From positions 1 to 53,361 of the forward strand of contig NZ_BNBY01000011.1 in NCBI RefSeq assembly GCF_014656195.1: DNA of 53,361 nucleotides, written 5' to 3'. Source of the DNA: Kitasatospora xanthocidica. GTDB taxonomy: Bacteria; Actinomycetota; Actinomycetes; Streptomycetales; Streptomycetaceae. The notes beneath the pieces are model-generated. The model did no database searches. It saw only the letters and a list, made by a program, of their open reading frames with translations, and was not told the origin of the DNA. The first letter of the stretch is position 1, and every line of letters starts with the position of its first letter. Made by a program: the position numbers and the translations under genes. Positions 7,938 to 16,401 of the stretch are shown piece by piece.

Positions 7938-9251
7938 TCAGCCGGCGACGGCCAGGCCCTGCTGCTTCATCCCGGCGACGGTCCTGCCCTGCACGTCGGC
8001 GAGCACCTGGGGCAGGGTGGTGCCGCCGGTGCCGGCCTTGCCGAGCCCGTCGGCGAGGTCGGTGGAGGTCTGCGTCATGGTGGGGCCCCACTGCCAGTCG
8101 GTGGCGACGTGGGCGGTCTCGGCCTTGAAGACGTCGAAGATCACCTGGCCGCCGTAGAACGGGTCGGGCTGGGAGAGCGCGGGGTTGGACAGGCCGGAGG
8201 TCGCGGCCGGGTAGATGCCGGTGACCTTGATCAGGTCCCCGACGCTGTCGGCGGCGGTGCTCATCCAGGTGGCGAACTCGGCGGCCTCCTTGGCGTGCGC
8301 GCAGCCCTTGAGCACCGCGGTGGCCGAACCGCCGTCGTTGCCGTAGACCGGCTTGGCGGCGTCCCACACGGGCATCGGCGCGACCGCCCACTGACCGGCG
8401 CCGCTCTTCACACTCGCGGCGAGGGTCGGGGCGTTCCACACCGCGTTGACGTCGGAGAGCACCTTGCCGTCCGTCAGGTCGGCGTAGAGCGAGGGGTCGT
8501 AGCTCGGGTCGGTCTTGAGGAGCTTCCGGTCCAGCAGGTCCTGCCAGTAGCCGGCCACCTTCTTGTTGGCGTCGCTGCCCAGGCTCACCTGCCAGGTGTC
8601 GCCGCCGGTGCCGAACCACCGGGCGCCCGCCTGCCAGGCCAGGCCCGCGTAGTTGTAGGCGTCGTTGCCGAAGTCGCCGAGGTACACGCTCGGGTCGGCG
8701 GCGTGCACCGTGGCGGCGTCGGCCGCGTACTCCTCCCAGGTCGCCGGGGGCTTGTCGATGCCGTACTTGGCGAAGAGGTCCTTGCGGTAGAAGAGCGCCA
8801 TCGGCGCGGTGTCCACCGGGACGCCGTAGGTCTTCCCGTCGATGGTGACCTGCCGCCAGGTCCAGTCCGCGAACTGCCCCTTGGCCTCGGCGGTGTACTT
8901 GGTGACGTCGGTGAGCGCGCCGGCGGCGGCGAAGCTGGGCAGGGTCTCGTAGCCGACCTGGGCCAGGCAGGGGGCGTTGCCGGCTTTGGCGGCGGTGAGC
9001 ATCTTGGTGTAGCCGCCCTTGGAGCCGGAGGCGGTCTTGCCGAAGGTCACCTTGATGCCCGGGTGGCTCCGGTTGAACGTCTCCACCACCTGGTCGTAGC
9101 CGGGGGCCCAGCCCCAGAACTCCAGGGTGACGGGCCCGGAGGCGGAGCCGGTCGAGTCCTGGCCGCCGCCGGAGGAGCAGCCGGCCAGGAGGGCCGTGGC
9201 CGTCAGGACGGCGGTGGCGGCGGCGAGGGTGGTGGTGGGTCTGGCCTTCAC
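7938..9251 (-). CDS. Extracellular solute-binding lipoprotein (CUT1 sugar importer)
   Basis: A 437-residue family 1 solute-binding protein. The signal peptide ends in a lipobox LLAGC (Cys near residue 25), followed by a Ser/Gly linker and the EFWGWAPGYDQVVETFNRSHPGIKV start of a type I sugar-binding fold. Trp-rich segments (ADWTWRQV, NYAGLAWQAGARWFG) are typical of carbohydrate stacking sites. GTG at 9251 has GAGGAG upstream. First gene of the importer operon; its promoter shares an intergenic space, and an inverted-repeat operator, with the divergent ROK repressor. Confidence 0.92.
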   Translation of the reverse strand: MKARPTTTLAAATAVLTATALLAGCSSGGGQDSTGSASGPVTLEFWGWAPGYDQVVETFNRSHPGIKVTFGKTASGSKGGYTKMLTAAKAGNAPCLAQVGYETLPSFAAAGALTDVTKYTAEAKGQFADWTWRQVTIDGKTYGVPVDTAPMALFYRKDLFAKYGIDKPPATWEEYAADAATVHAADPSVYLGDFGNDAYNYAGLAWQAGARWFGTGGDTWQVSLGSDANKKVAGYWQDLLDRKLLKTDPSYDPSLYADLTDGKVLSDVNAVWNAPTLAASVKSGAGQWAVAPMPVWDAAKPVYGNDGGSATAVLKGCAHAKEAAEFATWMSTAADSVGDLIKVTGIYPAATSGLSNPALSQPDPFYGGQVIFDVFKAETAHVATDWQWGPTMTQTSTDLADGLGKAGTGGTTLPQVLADVQGRTVAGMKQQGLAVAG

Positions 9252-9365
9252 GTGGGTCTCCTCGGCGGGGGGAACCGGGCACTTACCGGGTGCTGGAGCC
9301 GGGTGCGCTCGAATCGGGGCACGGGATCGGGCACGGATCGGGGCACGGGATCGGGCACCGGCTAA

Positions 9366-9390
9366 TTCGTTCGGTTATTGTTTGAACTAA
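9366..9390. promoter_or_regulatory. ROK/XylR-type operator between importer operon and ROK repressor
   Basis: Imperfect inverted repeat TTCGTTC (9366-9372) ... GAACTAA (9384-9390) with an 11-base centre. Size and half-sites resemble the 25-bp XylR (ROK) operators of Bacillus, which carry TTAGTTT/AAACTAA arms. It lies in the AT-richest part of the intergenic space, where the divergent promoters should be, so the neighbouring ROK protein probably represses both itself and the importer operon. Confidence 0.6.
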
Positions 9391-9440
9391 CCCTGCTAAA
9401 GTCAAGAGCAGTGACGGGAACGGCGCGAGAGGAGTGGTCG

Positions 9441-10715
9441 ATGGCATCGGCACTGGAGGGGACCGGCGTCCGGAGCCTGGCGATGGCCGGGCCGGCCGTC
9501 GCCCGGGACCGCTCCTCGGCCCGGCGGGCCAATCTCGGCATGGTGCTGCGGCTGCTGCGCGACGACGGCCCCCGCACCCGCACCCGGATCTCCGAGGACA
9601 CCGGCCTGCCCAAGGCCACCGTCTCCAACCTGACCGCGGAACTCCTCGACGGCGGCCTGATCCGCGAGGGCGAGGCCGAACGCGACCGGGGCACCGTGGG
9701 CAGACCCGGCCAGACCGTCGAGATCGACGGCACCGGCGTCCACGGCATCGGCGCCGAGATCAACGTCGACTACGTCAGCGTGCTCGCCCTCGATCTCAAG
9801 GGCCAGGTCACCGCCGAGGAGCGGGTCCCGTTCGACGTCCGGGCGGCCGGCCCCGACGCCGTCCTCGACACCACGGCCAAGCTGATCGCCCGGGGCGTCG
9901 AGCGGCTCCGCCGCGACGGCGGGCGGGTGGTCGGCGCCACCCTCGCCACGCCCGGCACCGTCGACCTGGCCACCGGAACCGTCACCTACGCCTCCAACAT
10001 CGGCTGGCGGGACGTGCCCGCGCTCGCCCGCCTGCGCGAGCGGCTCGGCGCCACCGCCCCCGAGCTGCACCTGGAGAACGACGCCAAGCTCGGCGCGCTC
10101 GCCGAGTACGTCCAGGCCTCCGCCGACGACGTCCGGGACCTCGTCCACGTCACCGGCCAGACCGGCGTGGGCGTCGGCATCATCGCCGGCGGCCAGCTGC
10201 TGCGCGGCACCGGCGGCTACGCCGGCGAGGTCGGCCACCTCCAGCTGGTGCCCTCCGACCAGCTCTGCGCCTGCGGCCGGCGCGGCTGCTGGGAGACCAC
10301 GATCGGCCGGGGCGCCCTGCTGCGCTACGCCGCCGACCCCGGGGACATGGTCTGGGACCCGATGGTCGACCTGGAACGGCGCCTCGCCGAACTGCGCGAC
10401 CGGGCCGAGGCCGGGGACGCCCGCACCCTGGACGCGCTGCGCCGCATCGGCGACAACCTCGCCCCCGGGATCGCCCTGCTGGTCGACATCCTCAACCCCC
10501 GGCTGGTGGTGCTCGGCGGGCACTTCGCGTACTTCGGCGCGTACCTGCTGGACGGCGTCACCGCGCAGGTCCACGAGCGGGTGATGGCGCCGAACGCCGG
10601 CGGCTGCGAGATCGTGCTGTCCCGGGTCGGCCTGACCGGGACGGCGCGCGGGGCCGCGCTGCTCGCCCTCGACGCCGTCTACCGGGACCCGGTGCGCGCG
10701 ATGAACCGCGACTGA
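9441..10715 (+). CDS. ROK-family transcriptional repressor (NagC/XylR-like)
   Basis: A 424-residue regulator: winged helix-turn-helix at about residues 35-80 (RTRISEDTGLPKATVSNLTAEL as recognition region, in two stretches), then a ROK sugar-sensing domain with GHLQLV...CACGRRGCWET (zinc motif) and VVLGGHF. ATG at 9441 is chosen for its GAGAGGAG site; the same frame extends upstream through a TTG at 9378 but would run into the operator. Divergent from the sugar importer operon. It probably releases DNA when the imported sugar or its phosphate binds. The kinase-fold domain lacks clear evidence of catalytic use. Confidence 0.9.
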   Translation: MASALEGTGVRSLAMAGPAVARDRSSARRANLGMVLRLLRDDGPRTRTRISEDTGLPKATVSNLTAELLDGGLIREGEAERDRGTVGRPGQTVEIDGTGVHGIGAEINVDYVSVLALDLKGQVTAEERVPFDVRAAGPDAVLDTTAKLIARGVERLRRDGGRVVGATLATPGTVDLATGTVTYASNIGWRDVPALARLRERLGATAPELHLENDAKLGALAEYVQASADDVRDLVHVTGQTGVGVGIIAGGQLLRGTGGYAGEVGHLQLVPSDQLCACGRRGCWETTIGRGALLRYAADPGDMVWDPMVDLERRLAELRDRAEAGDARTLDALRRIGDNLAPGIALLVDILNPRLVVLGGHFAYFGAYLLDGVTAQVHERVMAPNAGGCEIVLSRVGLTGTARGAALLALDAVYRDPVRAMNRD

Positions 10716-10806
10716 GCGGCGCCAGGACCGCGCCCGAGCGGCTCGGACGCTGCTTCAGCGCTATTTGTTCAGGTCCTGGCCGAATCAATCACCGACCACG
10801 GCCTCA

Positions 10807-10838
10807 CGGGGCCCACGGACATCCCTCCGCGGGCCCCG
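10807..10838. terminator. Possible bidirectional terminator hairpin
   Basis: CGGGGCCC (10807-10814) pairs with GGGCCCCG (10831-10838), and an inner CGGA/TCCG pair extends the structure. It lies between two convergent genes. No U-tract follows, so efficiency is uncertain. Confidence 0.4.
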
Positions 10839-10884
10839 CGAGGTCACACCGGGCGCGGGCGTCTCTCACCCGCCCGCCCCGGGC

Positions 10885-13413
10885 TCAGCCGATCGTCCAG
10901 CGCTGGAGGGCCGAGCCGGTGTCGGGCTGCTGGGTGACCAGCGCGCCGTCCCCGGCCGAGGCGGTGGTCAGCAGCAGTCCGCTGCGCTGCGAGGACAGCG
11001 TGTAGCCGCCGCCCGCCGCCGGGGTGGCGTTCCACCGCTGGTTGGCGCCGCCGGTGCAGGCCCACTGGATCACCCGGGCGCCGGCCGCGGTGGAGCCGCC
11101 GCTGACGTCCACGCACAGCTTCGACTCGGCGTTGACGATCCGGTAGCTGCCGTCGCTCTGCCGGGTGAAGACCCAGCTCTGGTTCGCTCCCCCGTTGGGG
11201 CTCCAGGTCACCAGCTGGGTGCCCTGGGTGGTGGAGTGGCCGGGATCGTCCAGGGCCCGGCCGGCCGCCACCACGGTACGGGTGCCTTCGAGCGGGGTGG
11301 TGACCGCCCAGGTGAAGCTCACCGACCCCGTCGCCGTACCGGAACTCGCCGTGACCCGCACCGTGCTGGAGCCCGGCGCGGTGGGCTTCCCGGTGATCAG
11401 GCCCGAGGAGTCGATGGCAAGTCCGGCCGGGAGGCCGGTCGCCGTGTAGGTCAGCGCCCGGCCGGCCGAGTCGCTCGCGGTGATCCGCAGCGAGACGGCC
11501 GCGTCCACCGCGCTCGTCTGGTCGCCCGGGCCGGTCACCGTGACGGTCTCGGGAGCCGTACCGGTCGCCGTGAGTGTGAGGGTCTGCTCGGCGGCGGTCC
11601 GCCCGCCGCCCACGGCGCTGCCGCCGGCGTCCGTCCAACTGCGGTTCGGCGTGGTCTCGGTGAGCCGACCGGCCGACCCGGAGAGGCCGAGAGCCAGGCC
11701 GCTGTAGCGGTTCACGATCCGCAGCGACCCGGTGGCACCGCCGCCGGGCGCCGTACCGGGCAGCAGGAACCACTGCTGACCGACGCTCGGCCCGCCCGCC
11801 GCGGCCGCGCCGACGGTGGGCCGGGCGCCCCAGGCGCGGCCGCCCTTCGTCGCGGAGTCGACGCCGAGCAGCTGCCCGGTGGCGGCGTTGGTGATCCGGT
11901 AGGACCCGTCGCCGTCGGCGGCGAAGGTCCAGGACTCCCGCGCTCCGCCGGTCGGCGCCGCCAGCGAGGTGGTGGCCTGGCCGCCGTCCGCCTGGGCGAG
12001 CACCCGGCCGTCGGCGTTGGCGATCCGGTAGGTCCGGCTCAGGTCGACGGGCGGCCGCGCCGGGGACGCCGAGTCGATGGTGACGGGCACGTACTCGCCG
12101 GACGCGCCGCCGGAGCAGCCGAAGGCGCAGTAGGAGCGGAAGGTCTTGCCGACGATCGCCGAGCCGGTCCGGTTGGCGCCGTCCAGGAACCAGCGGTACC
12201 AGGAGGCGGTGTGGTAGCCGCCGGTGTCGCCGATCGGCACCCACTTCTGGGTGGCCAGGTCCGCGGTGGCGTAGTACTGCTGGGGCGCGTTTCCGCTCTG
12301 GTCGACGGCCTGCGGCTCGCCGATGTACAGCCCGAGGTAGGCGTCGTACGTGACGTCCATGACGAACAGCGGCGAGGTCGGGGGCATCGTCCCGGCCGCG
12401 ATCTGCTCGGCGGCGGTGCCGGTGTCGGCCGGGTCGTACTCGTCCCCGACCGGGGTGTAGCCGTCGGGGTGAGCCGCGTCGACGGGCACCGTGTTGCTCT
12501 CCTTGCCGCCCTTCCCGGGCTGGGACCAGGAGCCGTCGTACCACTTCTGCCACGAGCCGGGCGCCATCTTGGCGGCGATCGGCGACCGGGCCACGTGCTC
12601 GTGGAAGGCCTTCCAGCCGCCGCTCTTGTCGACGATCCGGGAGCCGTAGAAGACGTAGAAGTACCCGGAGGCGGTGTCCGCCAGCAGCCGTTGGTCGCCG
12701 TCCCCGTAGGAGTAGGTCTGGTTCGGGAACTGCGCGGTGTCGCCCCGCTTCGTGCTGTACGGGGAGGTGATGACGTGGTCCCTGATGGTCCAGGTCCGGC
12801 CCTGGTCGGTGGAGACGGCGTAGTCGATGGCGTCGTAGTGGAGGCCGTCGCCGAAGGGCTGCGGGGTGAACTCGTTGTGCACCAGCCCGTACCAGTCGCC
12901 GGTGTCCGGGTCGACCCAGACGCCGGACAGGTCGCAGTAGTTCTTCTGCGCGTAGCCGCTGCCGCCGCCGGCGGCGGTCGCCTCCCGCCCGGTGGGGCTG
13001 TTGTCGCAGCGCGCGGTGGTGTCGTTGTTGCGGTCGCTCGGGTCGGCCGGGTTGACGGCGTCGCTGACCGCGGCGGACCGGGCGGCGGTGTCGAAGTCGG
13101 TGCCGGTGAAGAAGTCCCAGTAGCGCGGGTCGTTCTTGCCGTAGAGCGCGGCCGACTGCTGGAACCAGAAGGTGCCGTCCTTGTCGAGGTACGGGACGGC
13201 CGGGGTGTCGGTGGGGTGCGCGTAGGGGGTCGGGGCTCCGACGGTGACCGTGTAGGGCGCGGCGGCGGGGGCGCCGGCCGGGGGTGCGGCCGCGAGGGGT
13301 GCGGCGGCCGGGGACACGGCGGCGGCGGGAAGGGCGGAGGCGGTCGCGGAGGCCAGCAGCGCGGCCGCGGCCGTCAGCAGGGTGACGAGTCGTCGGGGTG
13401 GGGGTGTGGGCAC
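10885..13413 (-). CDS. Secreted sialidase-like beta-propeller protein with Ig-like and RICIN (CBM13) domains
   Basis: An 842-residue secreted protein. Signal peptide to about residue 30, then an Ala/Pro-rich spacer. The domain at about 60-400 contains an Asp-box STDQGRTW (201-208), the hallmark of sialidase/BNR propellers, plus VDPDTGDWYGLVHNEF and DGYFYVFYGS-like blade edges. A RICIN-like segment follows (about 410-540), then a putative Ig/cadherin-like domain (LTYTATGLPAGLAIDSSGLI, about 600-710) and a canonical RICIN/CBM13 domain at the end (LCVDVSGGSTAAGARVIQW, about 715-842). GTG at 13413 is chosen for its GAAGGAG site. It likely binds and processes extracellular polysaccharide or glycoprotein; only one Asp-box is obvious, so enzymatic class is open. 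Confidence 0.7.
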   Translation of the reverse strand: MPTPPPRRLVTLLTAAAALLASATASALPAAAVSPAAAPLAAAPPAGAPAAAPYTVTVGAPTPYAHPTDTPAVPYLDKDGTFWFQQSAALYGKNDPRYWDFFTGTDFDTAARSAAVSDAVNPADPSDRNNDTTARCDNSPTGREATAAGGGSGYAQKNYCDLSGVWVDPDTGDWYGLVHNEFTPQPFGDGLHYDAIDYAVSTDQGRTWTIRDHVITSPYSTKRGDTAQFPNQTYSYGDGDQRLLADTASGYFYVFYGSRIVDKSGGWKAFHEHVARSPIAAKMAPGSWQKWYDGSWSQPGKGGKESNTVPVDAAHPDGYTPVGDEYDPADTGTAAEQIAAGTMPPTSPLFVMDVTYDAYLGLYIGEPQAVDQSGNAPQQYYATADLATQKWVPIGDTGGYHTASWYRWFLDGANRTGSAIVGKTFRSYCAFGCSGGASGEYVPVTIDSASPARPPVDLSRTYRIANADGRVLAQADGGQATTSLAAPTGGARESWTFAADGDGSYRITNAATGQLLGVDSATKGGRAWGARPTVGAAAAGGPSVGQQWFLLPGTAPGGGATGSLRIVNRYSGLALGLSGSAGRLTETTPNRSWTDAGGSAVGGGRTAAEQTLTLTATGTAPETVTVTGPGDQTSAVDAAVSLRITASDSAGRALTYTATGLPAGLAIDSSGLITGKPTAPGSSTVRVTASSGTATGSVSFTWAVTTPLEGTRTVVAAGRALDDPGHSTTQGTQLVTWSPNGGANQSWVFTRQSDGSYRIVNAESKLCVDVSGGSTAAGARVIQWACTGGANQRWNATPAAGGGYTLSSQRSGLLLTTASAGDGALVTQQPDTGSALQRWTIG

Positions 13414-13565
13414 GGGTACTCCTTCACCGGCGTGGGCGCCGCTGATTCGGTGGGGGGAGCCGCCCGGGAGGCAACGCGCCGTCATCGGCGGTGGGGGCGG
13501 CCGGGTGCGCACAAGGTCCTTGCGAACCTGCTTGACATTGACCAATATTGCGCAACTTCGAACAA

Positions 13566-13594
13566 ACAGTGTCAGGACCCCCTGGCGAAGTCAA
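13566..13594 (-). promoter_or_regulatory. Possible sigma-70-type promoter of the RICIN protein gene
   Basis: On the minus strand TTGACT (-35) and CACTGT (weak -10) are separated by 17 bases, about 150 bases upstream of the GTG start. The surrounding 13414-13729 gap (316 bases) is less GC-rich than the genes and otherwise holds only the hairpin at 13649-13686. Confidence 0.35.
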
Positions 13595-13648
13595 GACACC
13601 CGGCACACCTGCGAGAACCGGTGCGACACCTCGCCGTACGAACGAGAA

Positions 13649-13686
13649 GTGCCGGACGCCCGCTCACTCTGCGGGACGTCCGGCAC
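13649..13686 (-). terminator. Terminator hairpin after the terpene synthase gene
   Basis: GTGCCGGACG (13649-13658) plus CCCGC pairs with GCGGG plus CGTCCGGCAC (to 13686), one bulged T, 7-base loop. It starts 44 bases past the terpene synthase stop codon on the minus strand and also isolates the downstream secreted-protein promoter. Confidence 0.65.
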
Positions 13687-13729
13687 GAAAAACTGATCAC
13701 TTCTGTGTGGTTCTACGGAATACCGATCA

Positions 13730-14731
13730 CTAGCGAACCGTCCGGTCGGGCTTCACCGGGTCGACGGCGAGGACGGGTTCGTCGGCGGGCACCGGGTGGG
13801 AGTAGCGCCGGGTGGTCCTGCTCCACTCCAGGTAGCCGCTCATCGCCGTGCGCATGCAGTCGACGATCCGCTCGGCGGTGTCGGCGTCCCGGAGCCCGAC
13901 CGCGCTCGACAGCCGCCGTTCCAGGGCGAGGAACTCCTCGGCCCAGGAGCTGACCATGCCCTGGATCTCGCGGAGGCCGTCGGCGCGGTCCCGGCCCGGC
14001 TCGTTCTCGATGACGAACACCAGGTTGTGGAGGTCGCCGCGCGACTCCTCCTTCTCCACGGAGTGCACGTCGTTGAGGGTGTCGACGACGTCCGCGGTGA
14101 TGTCGAGCATCCGGCGCACCACCGGGTCCGTGGCCAGCCGGCCCGGGAGCTCGAAGCCGTACGCCTTCTGGCTGAGGTCGATCATGGCGTAGACGAAGCC
14201 GGACCGCCGGCGCAGGTCCATGTACTCGGCGCGGGTCGGGACCCGGCGGCGGGCGCGGTTGCGCGCCTCCTGGACGTAGGCGTCGAGGTACCACTGCCAG
14301 TGCTGCCCGGTGCGTTCCAGCCAGGCGGGCGAGGCGCCGTCGGCGAGGCGGCGCCACACGTCGCCGAACGCCCGGACCAGCGGTCCGGCGCCCTCCGGGG
14401 GCTGCCCGCCGGTGGCGATGACGTCGGCCAACTCCGCGCAGACGGCCGCGACTTGGTCGGGCCGGTCGGCCGGCGGGCCGTCCACGTGGTCGTCGAGGAA
14501 GGTGGCGACCACCACGGCGTCCACGGTCAGGTCCAGCCGCTCCCCGACGGCCCGGGGGTTCCAGCCGGCCATCAGCCCGGCGATGTCCCAGCGCAGGAAG
14601 CGCGCCTCGTCGACCGGGTCCGTGACGAGCCCCTGCCGGCGGCTCCAGCGGAGGCTGCGGTGGCGCGCCGCGTCGGCGTCCGGGCTGGTCTCGGCCCGGA
14701 AGGGGAGGGTGAACGCCGTGTCCTGGGGCAT
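13730..14731 (-). CDS. Class I terpene synthase
   Basis: A 333-residue terpene cyclase. The Asp-rich metal motif is FLDDHVD (DDHVD, residues 80-84) and the second metal site is NDVHSVEKE (residues 219-227), matching bacterial ND(L/I/V)xSxxKE. RRRSGF (around 172-177) fits the pyrophosphate-sensing Arg region. These residues bind three Mg ions and the diphosphate of a prenyl substrate, starting cyclisation by ionisation. Size fits a single-domain bacterial mono-, sesqui- or diterpene cyclase. ATG at 14731 has GAAAGGG upstream; longer in-frame starts exist but add a non-homologous-looking tail. There is no prenyltransferase or P450 next door, so it is an orphan cyclase whose product cannot be predicted here. 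Confidence 0.88.
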   Translation of the reverse strand: MPQDTAFTLPFRAETSPDADAARHRSLRWSRRQGLVTDPVDEARFLRWDIAGLMAGWNPRAVGERLDLTVDAVVVATFLDDHVDGPPADRPDQVAAVCAELADVIATGGQPPEGAGPLVRAFGDVWRRLADGASPAWLERTGQHWQWYLDAYVQEARNRARRRVPTRAEYMDLRRRSGFVYAMIDLSQKAYGFELPGRLATDPVVRRMLDITADVVDTLNDVHSVEKEESRGDLHNLVFVIENEPGRDRADGLREIQGMVSSWAEEFLALERRLSSAVGLRDADTAERIVDCMRTAMSGYLEWSRTTRRYSHPVPADEPVLAVDPVKPDRTVR

Positions 14732-14894
14732 GCGAGGCCCTTTCGGGGAAGGGGGTGCCGCGAGGAAGGGCGCGCGCGGGTGTTCCGGCTGCCACTGGAC
14801 CCAAGGGTCACCGCGACGGTCCCCCGGCCGCAAGGGCGCGAACCGGCCGCGACGACGACGCTCACCTGCGGCGCCGCGTGGGGCGTCTGAGGGT

Positions 14895-16331
14895 TTAGCC
14901 GGCGAGCAGGCCGTGGCGGGCCGCGTAGTCCGCGAGGCCGTCGGGAGTGCGGCCGGCCCAGCCGAGGTAGCCGTCGGGGCGGACGAGGAAGACGCCGGTC
15001 CCGTACGCCTCGTAGGCCGGGATGCGGACCACGGGGGCGGTGACGGCGGGCAGCGGGGCGTCGGTACGGCCGGGACCGTCGAGGCCGACCGTGAGCAGGG
15101 TCCAGTGCGGCCCGCGGAAGGCGTCGAAGAGACGGGTGCCGCCCCGGCGGCCGTCGGGGGCGCGGTCGCCGGCGCGCAGCGCGTCCTCGGGGAGGTCCGG
15201 GCGGGTGTCCACGGCGAGCGAGGACTCCCGGTAGCCGAGGCCGAGTTGCTGGGTGGCCCGGCCGCGGCGCTGCTGACCGCGGTGGACCCGGGTCGACAGG
15301 TCGAGCATCGCGGCCGCGGTGGCGCGGCGCTCCTCCTCGTAGGTGTCGAGCAGCGACGGGTCCGACCGCCCGGCCAGGACGGCGGCGAGCTTCCAGGCCA
15401 GGTTGTACGCGTCCTGGACGCTGGTGTTCAGGCCCTGTCCGCCGGCCGGTGAGTGGATGTGCGCGGCGTCCCCGGCGAGGAGGGCCCGGCCGGCGCGGAA
15501 GCGGTCGGCGAGGGCCGCGCGCGGGCGGAACTCGGAGATCCAGCGCAGTTCGGTGACCTGCCCGGCGGTCAGGTGGGAGCGGGCGGCGACGACGTCGCGC
15601 AGGCCGTCGAGGGTGAGGTCCACGGCGGCGCCCTCGGGGAACCCGGCGACCAGCTGGAAGTCCTCGGTGCCGCCCAGCGGGCAGATCGCCAGCAGGCCCT
15701 CGGCGGCCTGGAACACGTGCCAGTGCTCGCGGCCCAGTCCGGTCACCCGCACGTCCGCGATCACCATCGGGGCGGGGTCGACGGTCTCCCCCGTCATGCC
15801 GATGCCGAGCAGCCGCCGGACGGTGGAGCGTCCGCCGTCGGCCGCGACCAGGTAGCGGGCCCGGACCGGCTCACCGGTGGCGAACTCGGCGGTCACGCCC
15901 TCCTCGTCCTGGGTCAGGCCGACCAGTTCGCGGCCGAAGGCGACCTCGCCGCCCAGCTCGCGCAGCCGCCCGTACAGGATCCGCTGGGTGAGCCACTGGG
16001 GCAGCATCAGCGTCTCGGTGTACGGCTCGGCCTCGGAGGGTTCGGCCGGGTCGTACATGGAGTGCTCGCCCTGAGGCTCGCCGTCCTTCCAGAACAGGTT
16101 GGGCGGGTAGTGGCCGGCCACCGCGCGGATCCGGTCGAGCACGCCGAAGTCGTCGAGGACCTCCAGGGTGCGCGGCTGCAGGCCCTTGCCGCGCGAGCCG
16201 GGGAAGAGCTCCCGGCCGCGCTCGACGGCGAGCGCGGGGACGCCGTGCCGGGCGAGGTCGAGCGCGAGGGCGAGGCCGGTGGGCCCGGCCCCGATGATCA
16301 GGACGTCCGTGTGCGCGCCGTGAGTGGTCAC
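14895..16331 (-). CDS. FAD-dependent aromatic-ring monooxygenase (PHBH/RdmE family)
   Basis: A 478-residue flavoprotein monooxygenase. It shows the dinucleotide-binding IIGAGPTGLALALDLARHG near the N terminus, the DG motif VAADGGRSTVRRLLGI, and LLAGDAAHIHSPAGGQG (GD motif) with NTSVQDAYNLAWKLA, then a C-terminal thioredoxin-like segment ending in a YLGWAGRTPD turn. Such enzymes hydroxylate phenols or polyketides using NAD(P)H and O2. GTG at 16331 has AAGGGGG upstream. It is divergent from a TetR gene and has one of two matching operators directly in front of its start, so expression is probably induced by an aromatic compound or antibiotic; detoxification (Rox-like) or biosynthesis are both possible. 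Confidence 0.87.
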   Translation of the reverse strand: MTTHGAHTDVLIIGAGPTGLALALDLARHGVPALAVERGRELFPGSRGKGLQPRTLEVLDDFGVLDRIRAVAGHYPPNLFWKDGEPQGEHSMYDPAEPSEAEPYTETLMLPQWLTQRILYGRLRELGGEVAFGRELVGLTQDEEGVTAEFATGEPVRARYLVAADGGRSTVRRLLGIGMTGETVDPAPMVIADVRVTGLGREHWHVFQAAEGLLAICPLGGTEDFQLVAGFPEGAAVDLTLDGLRDVVAARSHLTAGQVTELRWISEFRPRAALADRFRAGRALLAGDAAHIHSPAGGQGLNTSVQDAYNLAWKLAAVLAGRSDPSLLDTYEEERRATAAAMLDLSTRVHRGQQRRGRATQQLGLGYRESSLAVDTRPDLPEDALRAGDRAPDGRRGGTRLFDAFRGPHWTLLTVGLDGPGRTDAPLPAVTAPVVRIPAYEAYGTGVFLVRPDGYLGWAGRTPDGLADYAARHGLLAG

Positions 16332-16340
16332 GACAACCCC

Positions 16341-16355
16341 CTTAACGTTGTTAAG
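16341..16355. promoter_or_regulatory. TetR operator, perfect copy
   Basis: CTTAACGTTGTTAAG is a perfect 6-3-6 inverted repeat, ten bases upstream of the monooxygenase start. A second copy lies 37 bases away in front of the tetR gene. Confidence 0.75.
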
Positions 16356-16377
16356 TAGCCGGTGCCCCCAGCGTGTA

Positions 16378-16392
16378 CTTAACGGCGTTAAA
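16378..16392. promoter_or_regulatory. TetR operator, second copy
   Basis: CTTAACGGCGTTAAA keeps the CTTAAC/GTTAA arms of the copy at 16341 with a single end mismatch. It lies ten bases upstream of the tetR start codon, fitting autorepression plus control of the divergent monooxygenase. Confidence 0.7.
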
Positions 16393-16401
16393 CTGTCAAG
16401 C

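Noticed and set aside
16324..16401. Upstream ATG extension of the tetR gene
   Set aside because: It would place both TetR operators and the promoters inside coding sequence, and the extra residues are not TetR-like.
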